A DNA stretch of 64,000 bases, from NCBI GenBank assembly GCA_017505535.1, contig JAFVPD010000031.1:1-64000 (forward strand), given 5' to 3'. This document shows, one piece after another, positions 18,417-26,951 of the stretch. The notes below the pieces were generated by a model, which saw only the letters and a program-made list of their open reading frames with translations, made no database searches and was not told the DNA's origin. This stretch comes from Muribaculaceae bacterium. GTDB taxonomy: Bacteria > Bacteroidota > Bacteroidia > Bacteroidales > Muribaculaceae. A program made the translations under genes and the position numbers. The stretch's first letter is position 1. Every line of letters begins with the position of its first letter.

Positions 18417-20063
18417 ATGGCAAAACCTTTCAAATATCAGGAAATGTTCCCGATGTCAAAAGACACAACCGAGTATTATCACTTGACAAGTGACTATGTT
18501 AAGGTTGAAAATTGGAACGGACATGAAATGCTTGTAATTGACCCAGAAGCGCTCACTGTATTGGCACGACAAGCTACTCACGACAATGCATTTATGTTAC
18601 GTCGTGAACACAATGCTTTGGTCGCAAAAATTCTTAGCGACTCTGAAGCAAGTGAAAACGATAAATTTGTGGCACTCACAATGTTGCGTAATGCCGAAGT
18701 AGCAGCAAAAGGCCAGCTACCCTTCTGTCAGGATACCGGTACAGCAATTATTCATGGCAATAAAGGCCAAAATGTATTCACAGGGTGCAATGATGAAGAA
18801 TATCTCTCAAAAGGTGTATATCAAACCTATACTGAGGACAATCTTCGCTACTCTCAAAATGCACCTCTCAACATGTATGACGAAGTAAATACAGGCTGTA
18901 ACCTCCCAGCACAAATCGATCTACATGCTACTGAAGGTAGTGAATATAAATTCCTTTTTGTGGCCAAAGGTGGTGGCTCGGCCAATAAGACATATCTCTA
19001 TCAAGAAACTAAAGCTCTCATCAACCCCAAAACGCTCATTCCTTTCTTGGTTGAAAAGATGAAATCGTTGGGAACAGCGGCATGTCCACCCTATCACATT
19101 GCATTTGTTATTGGTGGTACATCGGCCGAAATGAACCTCGCAACAGTAAAGAAAGCGTCAGTAAAATACTACGACAATCTCCCCACTGAAGGCAACGAAC
19201 TCGGTCATGCATTCCGCGACATTGAACTTGAGCAACAACTTCTTGAAGAAACACGCAAAATAGGTCTCGGAGCACAATTTGGTGGTAAATATTTTGCTCA
19301 TGACATACGCGTAATTCGTCTTCCGCGCCATGGTGCATCATGCCCTGTTGGTCTCGGTGTTTCATGTTCAGCCGACCGTAATGTTAAAGCAAAAATAAAC
19401 AAAGATGGTCTATGGATTGAAAAACTCGACAGCAATCCTGGCGAACTCATTCCTGAATCATATCGCAAAGCAGGAGAAGGCGAAGTTGTCAACATTGACC
19501 TCAACCGTCCAATGAGCGAAATTCTTGAAGAACTCGGAAAATATCCGGTATCAACTCGTCTTTCATTGAAAGGTACAATCATTGTAGGCCGTGATATCGC
19601 ACATGCCAAAATCAAAGAACGTCTTGATCGTGGCGAAGAAATGCCTCAATATCTCAAAGATCACCCCATCTATTATGCAGGTCCTGCTAAAACTCCCGAA
19701 GGATTACCCTCCGGTTCATTTGGACCAACAACCGCAGGTCGCATGGACTCATACGTGGATCAATTCCAAGCTGCCGGAGGCTCAATGGTAATGATTGCTA
19801 AAGGTAATCGCAGCAAACAAGTTACTGACGCATGTCACAAACATGGCGGATTCTACCTCGGTAGCATCGGTGGCCCTGCTGCAATCCTTGCCTACAACAG
19901 TATCAAGAAAATTGAGTGTCTTGAATATCCCGAACTCGGAATGGAAGCTATTTGGAAAATTGAAGTTGAAGATTTCCCCGCCTTTATTCTCGTTGACAAC
20001 AAAGGCAACGACTTCTTCGTTGAAATTGCAGAAAAATGCAAATCTTGCGCTCTAAATAAATAG
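18417..20063 (+). CDS. class I (iron-sulfur) fumarate hydratase
   Basis: Interconverts fumarate and malate. It is the oxygen-sensitive [4Fe-4S] class, as fits an anaerobe that runs the reductive branch toward succinate. The 548-residue chain contains both the alpha-type N-terminal domain and the beta-type C-terminal domain, like E. coli FumA/FumB. Cys104 (PFCQDTGT), Cys223 (AACPPYH) and Cys317 (GVSCSADR) lie at the spacing expected for the cluster ligands. C-terminal motifs [15 protein letters not shown] and KGNRSKQV are intact. It ends at a clear terminator. No promoter box is obvious in the 35-base gap upstream. Confidence 0.95.
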   Translation: MAKPFKYQEMFPMSKDTTEYYHLTSDYVKVENWNGHEMLVIDPEALTVLARQATHDNAFMLRREHNALVAKILSDSEASENDKFVALTMLRNAEVAAKGQLPFCQDTGTAIIHGNKGQNVFTGCNDEEYLSKGVYQTYTEDNLRYSQNAPLNMYDEVNTGCNLPAQIDLHATEGSEYKFLFVAKGGGSANKTYLYQETKALINPKTLIPFLVEKMKSLGTAACPPYHIAFVIGGTSAEMNLATVKKASVKYYDNLPTEGNELGHAFRDIELEQQLLEETRKIGLGAQFGGKYFAHDIRVIRLPRHGASCPVGLGVSCSADRNVKAKINKDGLWIEKLDSNPGELIPESYRKAGEGEVVNIDLNRPMSEILEELGKYPVSTRLSLKGTIIVGRDIAHAKIKERLDRGEEMPQYLKDHPIYYAGPAKTPEGLPSGSFGPTTAGRMDSYVDQFQAAGGSMVMIAKGNRSKQVTDACHKHGGFYLGSIGGPAAILAYNSIKKIECLEYPELGMEAIWKIEVEDFPAFILVDNKGNDFFVEIAEKCKSCALNK

Positions 20064-20086
20064 CATTATCATCATCTATTACAATA

Positions 20087-20123
20087 GCAAGCTCAGCAAT
20101 CATGTTGGGCTTGCTTTTTTATT
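20087..20123 (+). terminator. fumarase terminator
   Basis: GCAAGC-C-AGCA pairs with TGTTGGGCTTGC (one mismatch and G-T tolerance) around a short loop, followed by a T-rich run. It lies 24 bases after the stop codon. Confidence 0.85.
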
Positions 20124-20143
20124 TTAACACATTAAAAACACCC

Positions 20144-20169
20144 TTAGATGCATGACTTAGATGCATGAC
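20144..20169. repeat. 13-base tandem duplication
   Basis: TTAGATGCATGAC occurs twice head to tail at 20144-20156 and 20157-20169, and TTA begins a third copy. Each unit contains the palindrome ATGCAT. It sits between the fumarase terminator and the next promoter, 31 bases upstream of its TTTG box. Confidence 0.9.
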
Positions 20170-20200
20170 TTAACTGAAGATATTAATTCAGTGAAATTAA

Positions 20201-20232
20201 TTTGTTAAACCCACATTTTAATCGTAATTTTG
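20201..20232 (+). promoter_or_regulatory. promoter of the secreted Omp28-like gene
   Basis: TTTG at 20201-20204, a 20-base spacer and TAATTTTG at 20225-20232: an exact full consensus match, 30 bases before the ATG. Confidence 0.88.
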
Positions 20233-20262
20233 CGCCTTGTTATCATCTAAATAAATCAAAAT

Positions 20263-22272
20263 ATGAAAAAAATTTTACCCCTATGCTTGGCTTGTGTGCT
20301 TTCATCGGCATCGATCTATGCACAAAATGCTCTAAACAATAATTTTTCAAAACGTCCAATTGCTAATGGCAAAACAGAATTAGTTGGCGAAAAATCAGAG
20401 CTTAAACGCGTAAGAATCACACCATTTGAAACCGAAGCGCCTCAAATGACAAACAATGAGCTCTCTCTAATTCCTACTCTTGCTGATGTTTGGGCAAGTA
20501 GCTTTAGCTGTGTTTCAGGATTTTCATATGCAACACACTTCAACGAAAATCTAACTGCACGCTTTAAAGGTAATAACGTAACCTCTTTGTTTACCGTTTT
20601 TCCCGAATGTGCGTCATCGGTTGAGATTTGGTTTAGAAAAGAAATTAATGGGGTTAATGTGTGGTCAACAACAGTTTCTAACTTAGACAGTTCAAACACA
20701 AACACCATCGTTGAAATCGGCTGTAATTACACTCTTGATGGAGATCCTTTATACGTCGGATACACCGTTACAGTTAATCCACTTGCATTCTCACCCAAAG
20801 CCCAAGTTTTCTATTCAAAAGAAGTGTCTGACACATATTCACTTCTGATTGATTTTAATACAGGCTCGGGCTGGAGCAACTACTCATCTGGCATGGGTTC
20901 TTTGTTCATCGGACTTAAGACCGATGGTGCAAATGGACTTAAGAACTACGACATTTGTTTCTCTTATCTTGATGCATCAACTCGCGCAAAAAGTGGCGAG
21001 ATTGGAGTAATCAAAGGTGAAGTGACCAACTATGGCGCCTATAAAGCGACCTCATTGAATGGTAATATTGACGGAGAAGAGTGGAGCGTAGCGCTCCCCG
21101 ACACGCTCGGATTCATGGAAACGGCTGAAATCACCATTGAAAAAGTAGCACAAAGCACTCCGGGACGTTATACACAAAAATATGAACTTACCAATGTTAA
21201 TGGTCAACCTGACACATATGCCGACAATACTCAAAGCAATACATTTATTTCGATTGGCAATCCTTATGATCGCGTAGCTGTAATGGAAACCCTCACCGAT
21301 ATAGATGAAGGTTGGTGCCCGGCTGCAATTGTTGCCCACGAAGAAGCTCAAAAAGAGTTCCAAGACAAATACATTGGCATTGACGTACATGGGTACACAG
21401 GAAGTAGAGACCCATTTATGACAACTTCTTATAAACAACTTTATGACTTGGGATTTGTTTTACCTGTTTCAATTTTCAATAGAAATTACATGACATACCC
21501 CGACTATGGATATGATTATGTAAAACAATACATCAATGACGTTATTTCAACTCCATCAGAGGCACAAATAGATATTACAAGCGCACTTTCCGACGACAAA
21601 AAAACAATCGAATTGGAAGCTATTGCTACATTTGGACTCGACTGTGAAGCATCGCCCTATTCTATTGCATATGTTTTGACTGAAGACGCATTAACAGCAC
21701 CTCAGGCTAATTACTTCTCAAACCAATATGCAAGCCAAACCGGATTGAAATTGAGCGACCTTCCTCTTGAATTCATTCCCCTATGGAACCAAGCAGGAAC
21801 ATATAATGCTACTTTCAACAATGTAGCACGTGATATTTACAATTGTTGGGGTATCGAAAATAGTCTCACCGGAAAAATCTCAAATGGTGAAGCAAAAAAT
21901 CACAAACTATCTATTTCTACACCTTCAACAATTGCTAATTTTGATAAAGTTAATGTTATAGCATTGCTATTTGACAATGAAAGCGGCGAGATTGTGACTG
22001 CGGCTAAAGCTAAATTGGGAGAAACATCGGTTGGCATAGAAGACATCAACTCCGATGACGCTCAAAACGATGCACAAATCATAGTTACAGATGGTTGCAT
22101 TAATGTCAACGCAAGCAACGCAATTGTTACCATCTACAACATTAACGGACAAGTTGTGGCATCGGCCAACATTGCTAACAGTGGCGCTATTTCAACTGAA
22201 GGATTAAATGGTGTTCACATCATCAAAGTTTGCACTAATAACAACACCCTCGTGAAGAAAATTATTTTATAA
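20263..22272 (+). CDS. secreted Omp28-like protein with type IX-type C-terminal sorting domain
   Basis: The 669-residue protein has a signal peptide (MKKILPLCLACVLSSASIYA). The middle holds an Omp28-related segment (about 340-590: RVAVMETLTDIDEGWCPAAI, YIGIDVHG, LPVSIFNRN), a thioredoxin-like fold seen in surface proteins of this phylum, though the usual CxxC is reduced to a single Cys in this stretch. The last 80 residues (IYNINGQVV, GLNGVHIIKVCTNNNTLVKKIIL in outline) have the pattern of the type A sorting domain that directs export through the type IX system. I infer a cell-surface or released protein. No enzyme function can be named. Strong promoter and terminator make it monocistronic. 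Confidence 0.8.
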   Translation: MKKILPLCLACVLSSASIYAQNALNNNFSKRPIANGKTELVGEKSELKRVRITPFETEAPQMTNNELSLIPTLADVWASSFSCVSGFSYATHFNENLTARFKGNNVTSLFTVFPECASSVEIWFRKEINGVNVWSTTVSNLDSSNTNTIVEIGCNYTLDGDPLYVGYTVTVNPLAFSPKAQVFYSKEVSDTYSLLIDFNTGSGWSNYSSGMGSLFIGLKTDGANGLKNYDICFSYLDASTRAKSGEIGVIKGEVTNYGAYKATSLNGNIDGEEWSVALPDTLGFMETAEITIEKVAQSTPGRYTQKYELTNVNGQPDTYADNTQSNTFISIGNPYDRVAVMETLTDIDEGWCPAAIVAHEEAQKEFQDKYIGIDVHGYTGSRDPFMTTSYKQLYDLGFVLPVSIFNRNYMTYPDYGYDYVKQYINDVISTPSEAQIDITSALSDDKKTIELEAIATFGLDCEASPYSIAYVLTEDALTAPQANYFSNQYASQTGLKLSDLPLEFIPLWNQAGTYNATFNNVARDIYNCWGIENSLTGKISNGEAKNHKLSISTPSTIANFDKVNVIALLFDNESGEIVTAAKAKLGETSVGIEDINSDDAQNDAQIIVTDGCINVNASNAIVTIYNINGQVVASANIANSGAISTEGLNGVHIIKVCTNNNTLVKKIIL

Positions 22273-22292
22273 TCAATCCATACTTCACACTA

Positions 22293-22328
22293 AAGCCCAC
22301 GCTCGTTCTTTCAAGCGTGGGCTTTTAT
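22293..22328 (+). terminator. terminator after the Omp28-like gene
   Basis: AAGCCCACGCT pairs with AGCGTGGGCTT around a 10-base loop, followed by a T-rich tract. It lies 21 bases after the stop, and could also slow transcription of the convergent gene at 22364. Confidence 0.9.
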
Positions 22329-22363
22329 TTATAAAACACGACCAAACTACTATTGAATTGGGA

Positions 22364-23197
22364 TTAGTGTATATTTAAATTTGGGGGCGTTTGAATCTCT
22401 TGATTTATCTCATAACTACTTAAAACAATATCGCATTTCTCCTGAGACTGCATTCCGACATAGCGCCAAACGAGTCCAGTGTGACTCATTTTGCATAAAC
22501 CCAAAAACATATGAGATTGAGCGTCACTTTTTGCATTTTCCAACATAAATGATTTAAGGTCTGATTTATAAAAGTTCAAACTATCCATTGAATATAATTC
22601 TTCATCACAACTTACTATAAATACTATATTATTATCTTCTAATAGGCAATCCGTTATCACCATACCATCTTCAATAATCAACGGAAGTGCAGTCTTCTCG
22701 GCTTCCAAAGTCAATTGAAGCACATTTTGTAGCGCTTCATGTGGATTAAGAATATACCTTTGTCGCATAGAAATAATCTCATCAACAGAAATAGAGCATT
22801 CAAATGGTCCAAATAGCGAATCATTAATAACATATTTTAAGCCACAGCCTTCTTCTATCAACATATTTATAAATTGATCACCATTATTTTTCCCTTGAGC
22901 ATTATTGATTAAACAAGCCATTAAAAATACCTCTTTCTGTTTTTCCTTGTCAAGTAGTTGCATTATATTACAAAATTCACGATTGTAACAGATATTATAC
23001 ATCACAAATCCATTCTCTATTGTAATAGATGTTACTGCCCCCACTCCATAGGGCAAATCTATCGGACAAAGTTGATTTGCCTTTTCAATTTGTTCAGCAA
23101 ACGCGGTTTTCCCGAGGCTGAATTTATTTTGGGATAGATTACCCAACGTCAGTGCAACGACAGAAACAATGACAACTATTAATAATAACTTTTTCAT
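22364..23197 (-). CDS. exported or membrane-anchored protein of unknown function with internal duplication
   Basis: I do not recognise this 277-residue protein. An N-terminal hydrophobic segment (MKKLLLIVVIVSVVALTLG) makes it exported or anchored. The remainder appears to be two copies of one unit: residues about 55-140 (TIENGFVMYNICY, KEVFLMACLINN, GCGLKYVI, ISVDEI) and about 178-265 (IIEDGMVITDCLLE, FMLENAKSDA, TGLVWRYVG, LSSYEI) share order and spacing. Seven Cys residues are spread over both halves. It is the last gene of a three-gene minus-strand operon after the zinc-ribbon and DUF805 genes, 39 bases from the zinc-ribbon stop. Confidence 0.7.
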   Translation of the reverse strand: MKKLLLIVVIVSVVALTLGNLSQNKFSLGKTAFAEQIEKANQLCPIDLPYGVGAVTSITIENGFVMYNICYNREFCNIMQLLDKEKQKEVFLMACLINNAQGKNNGDQFINMLIEEGCGLKYVINDSLFGPFECSISVDEIISMRQRYILNPHEALQNVLQLTLEAEKTALPLIIEDGMVITDCLLEDNNIVFIVSCDEELYSMDSLNFYKSDLKSFMLENAKSDAQSHMFLGLCKMSHTGLVWRYVGMQSQEKCDIVLSSYEINQEIQTPPNLNIH

Positions 23198-23236
23198 CTC
23201 AACAAAAATCTGACGACTAGTTTAGATCTATTTAGT

Positions 23237-23923
23237 TTAGCTATAAAGCATCATCACATCATTCTCTTTTAAATTGTCCAAATGATCTAACTCTAATCTA
23301 CCATTTTTATACTCCTTTATGCATAAGTGATTCTTATTCTCGGTAATTTGGGCAGAAGATAAACAACCTATATTTTCTGAAAATTCAACGAGAGTAATCT
23401 CGTCATAATATCTAAACTGACAATAGGCTTGCGGTAACTCTGTATCAATACTTGTTTTGATTACTTGCATGCGCCCCTTCTTTCGTGCAAAATCGGTCAA
23501 CATATAAACTTTTACAAGAGTTGAACCGCCATATAATCCAAGACTATTATCTGCAGATTTAACAGCATTCAACCTAGGCTTATTGCTTGCTGTACTACTT
23601 TCTCTTTTTGAATATATTTTGAAAATATAGTACACACAGAAAATAGCAAATGGCAATATTATGACTAAATTTAAAGATGGGTATAAAATCTCATCCTTAA
23701 AATGCGATTCCTCACTATTAGCTAGCACATAACTCGCAATAATCAATAGCCACAAAATATACAGCAAAATTGCACTTTGACCTATTTTACTAATTGACTT
23801 AAATCGATTCTTTTTAATCGTTTGTTTTTGATTCGTCTCTCGTGTATCATTAAGGTCAACGCCACATTGCTTGCAAAATTTGGAACCATTTTCTATCTCA
23901 GTTCCACAATACTTACAATACAT
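23237..23923 (-). CDS. zinc-ribbon membrane protein
   Basis: The first 25 residues form a zinc ribbon of the zinc_ribbon_2 type: CKYCG at 3-7 and CKQCG at 17-21, four Cys ligands. After a basic linker come two hydrophobic segments (about 51-68 ILLYILWLLIIASYVLA and 82-104 LNLVIILPFAIFCVYYIF). A C-terminal soluble part of about 110 residues has no recognised domain. Proteins of this layout are common beside DUF805 genes but their function is unknown. It starts 6 bases after the DUF805 gene stop, so the two are co-transcribed. Confidence 0.75.
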   Translation of the reverse strand: MYCKYCGTEIENGSKFCKQCGVDLNDTRETNQKQTIKKNRFKSISKIGQSAILLYILWLLIIASYVLANSEESHFKDEILYPSLNLVIILPFAIFCVYYIFKIYSKRESSTASNKPRLNAVKSADNSLGLYGGSTLVKVYMLTDFARKKGRMQVIKTSIDTELPQAYCQFRYYDEITLVEFSENIGCLSSAQITENKNHLCIKEYKNGRLELDHLDNLKENDVMMLYS

Positions 23924-23929
23924 AATTTG

Positions 23930-24385
23930 TTACAAATCTACATCTTCAACTTCTGTGTTATTAAATCGCTTAGGTGTTGTGGCTGGATTTTTTGGACCAT
24001 ATTGATTATCTCCATCACTTGGATAACACATTAACACAAAAAGCCAAACCTGAAAAATAAGTCCTAAATAAGGTATAAACCCAAGCAATATTTTAACTAA
24101 ATGCAATGCAGACCTCCCGCTATCATGTAATCGCCTTACGGTGACAGATAAAGTCGGTACAAGGTATAATATAAATAATATGCCAATTGCGAATAGTATA
24201 GATTGCTCTGGAGGACGTTGAAACTGATGCACTACCCCTGATAACAATAAGATTAGCACACTACACATTACTCCACTCAAAAACATCCATAAGTACCATA
24301 AAAAGAATTCAGAACGAGACGCTCTACCTGAAAAACATGCATACTTTTGAAAAAAACATTTTTCAGCTACATCAAATAACGTCAT
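23930..24385 (-). CDS. DUF805 family inner-membrane protein
   Basis: The 151-residue protein shows the DUF805 layout: CFSGRASRSEFFLWYL at the start, then hydrophobic segments at about 30-48, 63-80 and 104-121. The family motif TVRRLHDSGRSALHLVK lies between the second and third. Function of the family is unknown. It is first in the operon that continues to the zinc-ribbon and duplicated proteins. A promoter box at 24427-24434 separates its transcription from the HTH gene upstream. Confidence 0.85.
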   Translation of the reverse strand: MTLFDVAEKCFFQKYACFSGRASRSEFFLWYLWMFLSGVMCSVLILLLSGVVHQFQRPPEQSILFAIGILFILYLVPTLSVTVRRLHDSGRSALHLVKILLGFIPYLGLIFQVWLFVLMCYPSDGDNQYGPKNPATTPKRFNNTEVEDVDL

Positions 24386-24426
24386 AATAGCAAAATTTAT
24401 AAATTAAGTAATACATTCTATTTTTA

Positions 24427-24434
24427 CAAAGTTA
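24427..24434 (-). promoter_or_regulatory. -7 promoter box of the DUF805 operon
   Basis: Minus strand TAACTTTG, a consensus match 41 bases before the ATG at 24385. No upstream TTG at the normal spacing. Confidence 0.55.
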
Positions 24435-24476
24435 AATAGAAATAGATATACTTAATCATAATTAAACGTGGATAAA

Positions 24477-24731
24477 TCAGTCACTATTATCGGATTTGAC
24501 GCTCACTTCTGTTGCATCATCTCCACACTCTAATAATTCGTTAATGTAATGCGTAAAAAAATTCACGTTTAAAATGCGACAAATATGTAATAATACATCT
24601 GTATTTATGCTTTGGCGCTGAAATATGGCATATACAGTGCTTCTGTCACAAACTAATTTGCGAGCAAACCAAGACACGGAGCGTTCTTGTTTCCGCAATT
24701 CTTCTTCAATTATTTTTCCTATATGTATCAT
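24477..24731 (-). CDS. small XRE-like helix-turn-helix protein
   Basis: The 84-residue product (from the ATG at 24731; an ATG at 24752 would add seven residues) is almost all one helix-turn-helix: HIGKIIEEELRKQERSVSWFARKL, then VCDRSTVYAIFQRQSINTDVLL and the HICRILN helix. Proteins starting MIHIGK with this pattern are, as I recall, common in Bacteroidales. They look like DNA-binding regulators without a ligand domain. An acidic tail follows. The striking feature is its leader: a promoter about 230 bases upstream predicts a long 5' UTR that contains the multi-stem palindrome at 24757-24881. Autoregulation through that element is an inference. Confidence 0.8.
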   Translation of the reverse strand: MIHIGKIIEEELRKQERSVSWFARKLVCDRSTVYAIFQRQSINTDVLLHICRILNVNFFTHYINELLECGDDATEVSVKSDNSD

Positions 24732-24756
24732 AAAAGGCGAGACTATTCTCATCTTA

Positions 24757-24881
24757 TTTTAATCTGTGGCACCGCCAAGCGCCATGTACACAAATAAGAT
24801 AGAATAGTTCACGCCTATCATGCGTGAACTAATATCCACTTATTCTTTGTGTACTAAATATTGGCGGTTTTCAGATTAAAA
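24757..24881 (-). promoter_or_regulatory. 125-base multi-stem palindrome in the HTH gene leader
   Basis: Four nested complementary pairs form one long interrupted hairpin. Outer: TTTTAATCTG (24757-24766) with 24872-24881, 10 bp. Next: ACCGCCAA (24771-24778) with 24861-24868, 8 bp. Next: GTACACAAA (24786-24794) with 24846-24854, 9 bp, and TAAG (24795-24798) with 24839-24842. Inner: TAGTTCACGC (24805-24814) with 24822-24831, 10 bp around a 7-base loop. All four main arms are perfect. A consensus promoter at 24962-24992 (minus) would transcribe it ahead of the HTH gene, whose start lies 5 or 26 bases beyond. It could be a cis-acting RNA structure, a DNA operator array, or a small palindromic mobile element; sequence alone does not decide. 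Confidence 0.75.
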
Positions 24882-24961
24882 GAACAAGAGTATGTAGTTC
24901 TATATGTCTATTAAATTATATTTTCTTTATTTTCGTTTTGTGATTAATTTCTATTATGATG

Positions 24962-24992
24962 CAAAAGTAATTATTTTTCAAGAATTAATCAA
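24962..24992 (-). promoter_or_regulatory. promoter of the HTH gene
   Basis: Minus strand TTG (24990-24992), a 20-base spacer and TACTTTTG (24962-24969) match the full consensus. It predicts transcription from about 24955, giving a leader of just over 200 bases. Confidence 0.7.
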
Positions 24993-25024
24993 CATTATTG
25001 TAATATCTAAATAAATTTGGGAAC

Positions 25025-25055
25025 TTGCCGTAGTGACATGCTTTTACTATCTTTG
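25025..25055 (+). promoter_or_regulatory. promoter of the phosphoesterase gene
   Basis: TTG (25025-25027), a 20-base spacer and TATCTTTG (25048-25055), full match. It is divergent from the HTH gene promoter only 30 bases away. A leader of about 80 bases is predicted. Confidence 0.8.
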
Positions 25056-25139
25056 TATGGAATCATATTTATTTTTATGCATTACTCTTCTATACAATAA
25101 CGACCAATATTAATACAGATTACCTCATAAATTTCAAAC

Positions 25140-26405
25140 ATGACGAATATTAGCAAAACTATAATTATTATAACTCTTGTTCTCTCTAATTTTGGAGCAA
25201 TATATGGAGCTAAACCTTTTACCGTAATTGCTAATCCTGGGGAGGACGCTGCAACATGTATTAGACTCAATTGGCACACGCCTATTGACGGCGGTGGTAG
25301 TTGTTGTAGATTTACTACTGCCGATGACTCACTATGGATAAATGCTCAGAGAATAGAAGCTACACAAGAATTATGCTTAACATTTGACAGTATATATTCT
25401 AAGTCTCCAGGCAATAAAGATATATATGAAGATGCTCGTTTTTTGCGTAACACAGTTGAGTTAAATGGGCTTCGGCCAAACACTCATTACATTTATACCA
25501 TAGACTCTGATAGCACTATCAGAGAATTTAAAACTGCACCTACATCTAATGAATGGACTGCCGGCATCATTTCAGATTTTCACGCCTATACACCTCTTCC
25601 CGACCGTGTCAAATCGGCCATGACAATGATTGACACCCTACAAAGCACGAGTAATCGGAAGATTGATTTAATGCTACACGTTGGCGATATTACAGCCTGG
25701 GGTGGAAGTTATTCATTTTGGGAAGACCTCTACAATCACGAGCCGTTCCAACGCTACTTATGGGCAGGAGTAAACGGCAACCATGATAACATGAGCCGAG
25801 GATATGCCAAACAATCAAATGATTTTTTTCGTCTCGTAAATAACTATCCTCTAAACGGATATCCCGAAGAAAAAGGAGTGTGCTATCATTTCACCTATGG
25901 CAACACCTTGTTCATAATGCTAAATAACGAGTCAATGCGTTCAGACGAGGGATTATCTCACGCACAAGAATGGGTGAGAAACGTTATAGCCCTCCACTCT
26001 TCTAAATTCATCATAGTCATGCAACACTATCAATGGTTCTTTGCAACCAATGGCAAGGCATCACAATATGATAGATGGAAGGAATTGTTTGACCAGTGTG
26101 GCGTTGATCTTGCTATCGCAGCAAACAATCATGTATATGCTCGCACAGGAACGCTTTATGACGGAGCTGAGACTGATGGGTCAATCGGGACAGTTTATAT
26201 ACAAACTCCATCAAGCGACAATGAACGCGGTCAAGCGCTACAAGAATGGACCGACAATAAAGATATCATTAAATATAGATGGAGCGAAGGTCCACATACT
26301 ATAGGCGCAATGCTACTCAATGCCTCAGACAGCAATCTCAACTTAACACTCTACGATCGTCATGGTCACATAATTGACACCACAACAATACGTGCAAAAA
26401 GATAG
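25140..26405 (+). CDS. secreted metallophosphoesterase (purple acid phosphatase-like)
   Basis: The 421-residue protein has a signal peptide (about 1-23, ending IYGAK). A fibronectin-like domain follows at 28-130 (CIRLNWHTP, LNGLRPNTHYIYTI), as in purple acid phosphatases. The calcineurin-like phosphoesterase domain runs from about 135. Its metal-ligand motifs appear in order: IISDFHAY, HVGDITAWGG, GNHDN, MQHYQWFF and ANNHVYART. This fits a periplasmic or lipid-exposed dinuclear-metal phosphatase or phosphodiesterase; the substrate is unknown. It has its own promoter at 25025 and is convergent with the DUF5063 gene, 15 bases apart. Confidence 0.9.
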   Translation: MTNISKTIIIITLVLSNFGAIYGAKPFTVIANPGEDAATCIRLNWHTPIDGGGSCCRFTTADDSLWINAQRIEATQELCLTFDSIYSKSPGNKDIYEDARFLRNTVELNGLRPNTHYIYTIDSDSTIREFKTAPTSNEWTAGIISDFHAYTPLPDRVKSAMTMIDTLQSTSNRKIDLMLHVGDITAWGGSYSFWEDLYNHEPFQRYLWAGVNGNHDNMSRGYAKQSNDFFRLVNNYPLNGYPEEKGVCYHFTYGNTLFIMLNNESMRSDEGLSHAQEWVRNVIALHSSKFIIVMQHYQWFFATNGKASQYDRWKELFDQCGVDLAIAANNHVYARTGTLYDGAETDGSIGTVYIQTPSSDNERGQALQEWTDNKDIIKYRWSEGPHTIGAMLLNASDSNLNLTLYDRHGHIIDTTTIRAKR

Positions 26406-26420
26406 GACGACTTTTTAAGG

Positions 26421-26942
26421 TCAAAATTCTTCCTCGGGATTGTGGCTTAGATTGTTGAGCGGTCGAAGTAAATTGCACAAAATTTGGCTCCAATAGCTAT
26501 GAAAATCATCACGCACAGCAACAATGGCAAGAGGTATATATTGCTGAGGCATCTCTTTTACCATGTTGACAAAATTATATAACACTTGGAATATATCGGC
26601 CAAGCCCTCCGAGATGCTTGCAGCAATTGGAGTGTCGGAGTATTTCATATCCTCTTCAAATACTTCAAGATAAACATCATCAGGCCCCATGATGTTTTCA
26701 ATGCCACGTCTCACCGACTCATAGTAATCTTCCTCAAGAGATGACTCAAGGTAAGCCTCATCTTCATCAACTACCTGCACATCAAGGTCATTTGCCGAGA
26801 TGTATAATCGAGGTAATAGTCGCAACATAGATTTCACAAAACTATCGCGATCGCTTTGTTGCACATGTTCAATAGCGGCACAATATTCGTTGCAAAGGGC
26901 AATAAATGCAAGAGAATTGGTGTTGAGTACTGAAGTTTCCAT
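26421..26942 (-). CDS. DUF5063 family protein
   Basis: A 173-residue, acidic, soluble, helix-rich protein. The pattern (LALCNEYC-type start, LPRLYISANDL, a DEDEAYLESSLEEDYYE acidic stretch, DIFQVLYNFVN, DDFHSYWSQILCNLLRPLN) fits DUF5063, a Bacteroidota family of unknown function. It is last in the minus-strand operon yicC-gmk-nadD, 9 bases after nadD. Guilt by association would suggest a housekeeping or nucleotide-metabolism link, but nothing in the sequence shows an active site. Confidence 0.8.
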   Translation of the reverse strand: METSVLNTNSLAFIALCNEYCAAIEHVQQSDRDSFVKSMLRLLPRLYISANDLDVQVVDEDEAYLESSLEEDYYESVRRGIENIMGPDDVYLEVFEEDMKYSDTPIAASISEGLADIFQVLYNFVNMVKEMPQQYIPLAIVAVRDDFHSYWSQILCNLLRPLNNLSHNPEEEF

Positions 26943-26951
26943 AATGAGTAT

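Noticed and set aside
24757..24881. Phase-variable invertible promoter
   Set aside because: Inverting repeats would need a promoter between them; the arms here are nested with loops of a few bases and no invertase gene is nearby.
24757..24881. Integron attC site
   Set aside because: The outer arms lack the attC core-site pattern, and there is no integron integrase or cassette array.
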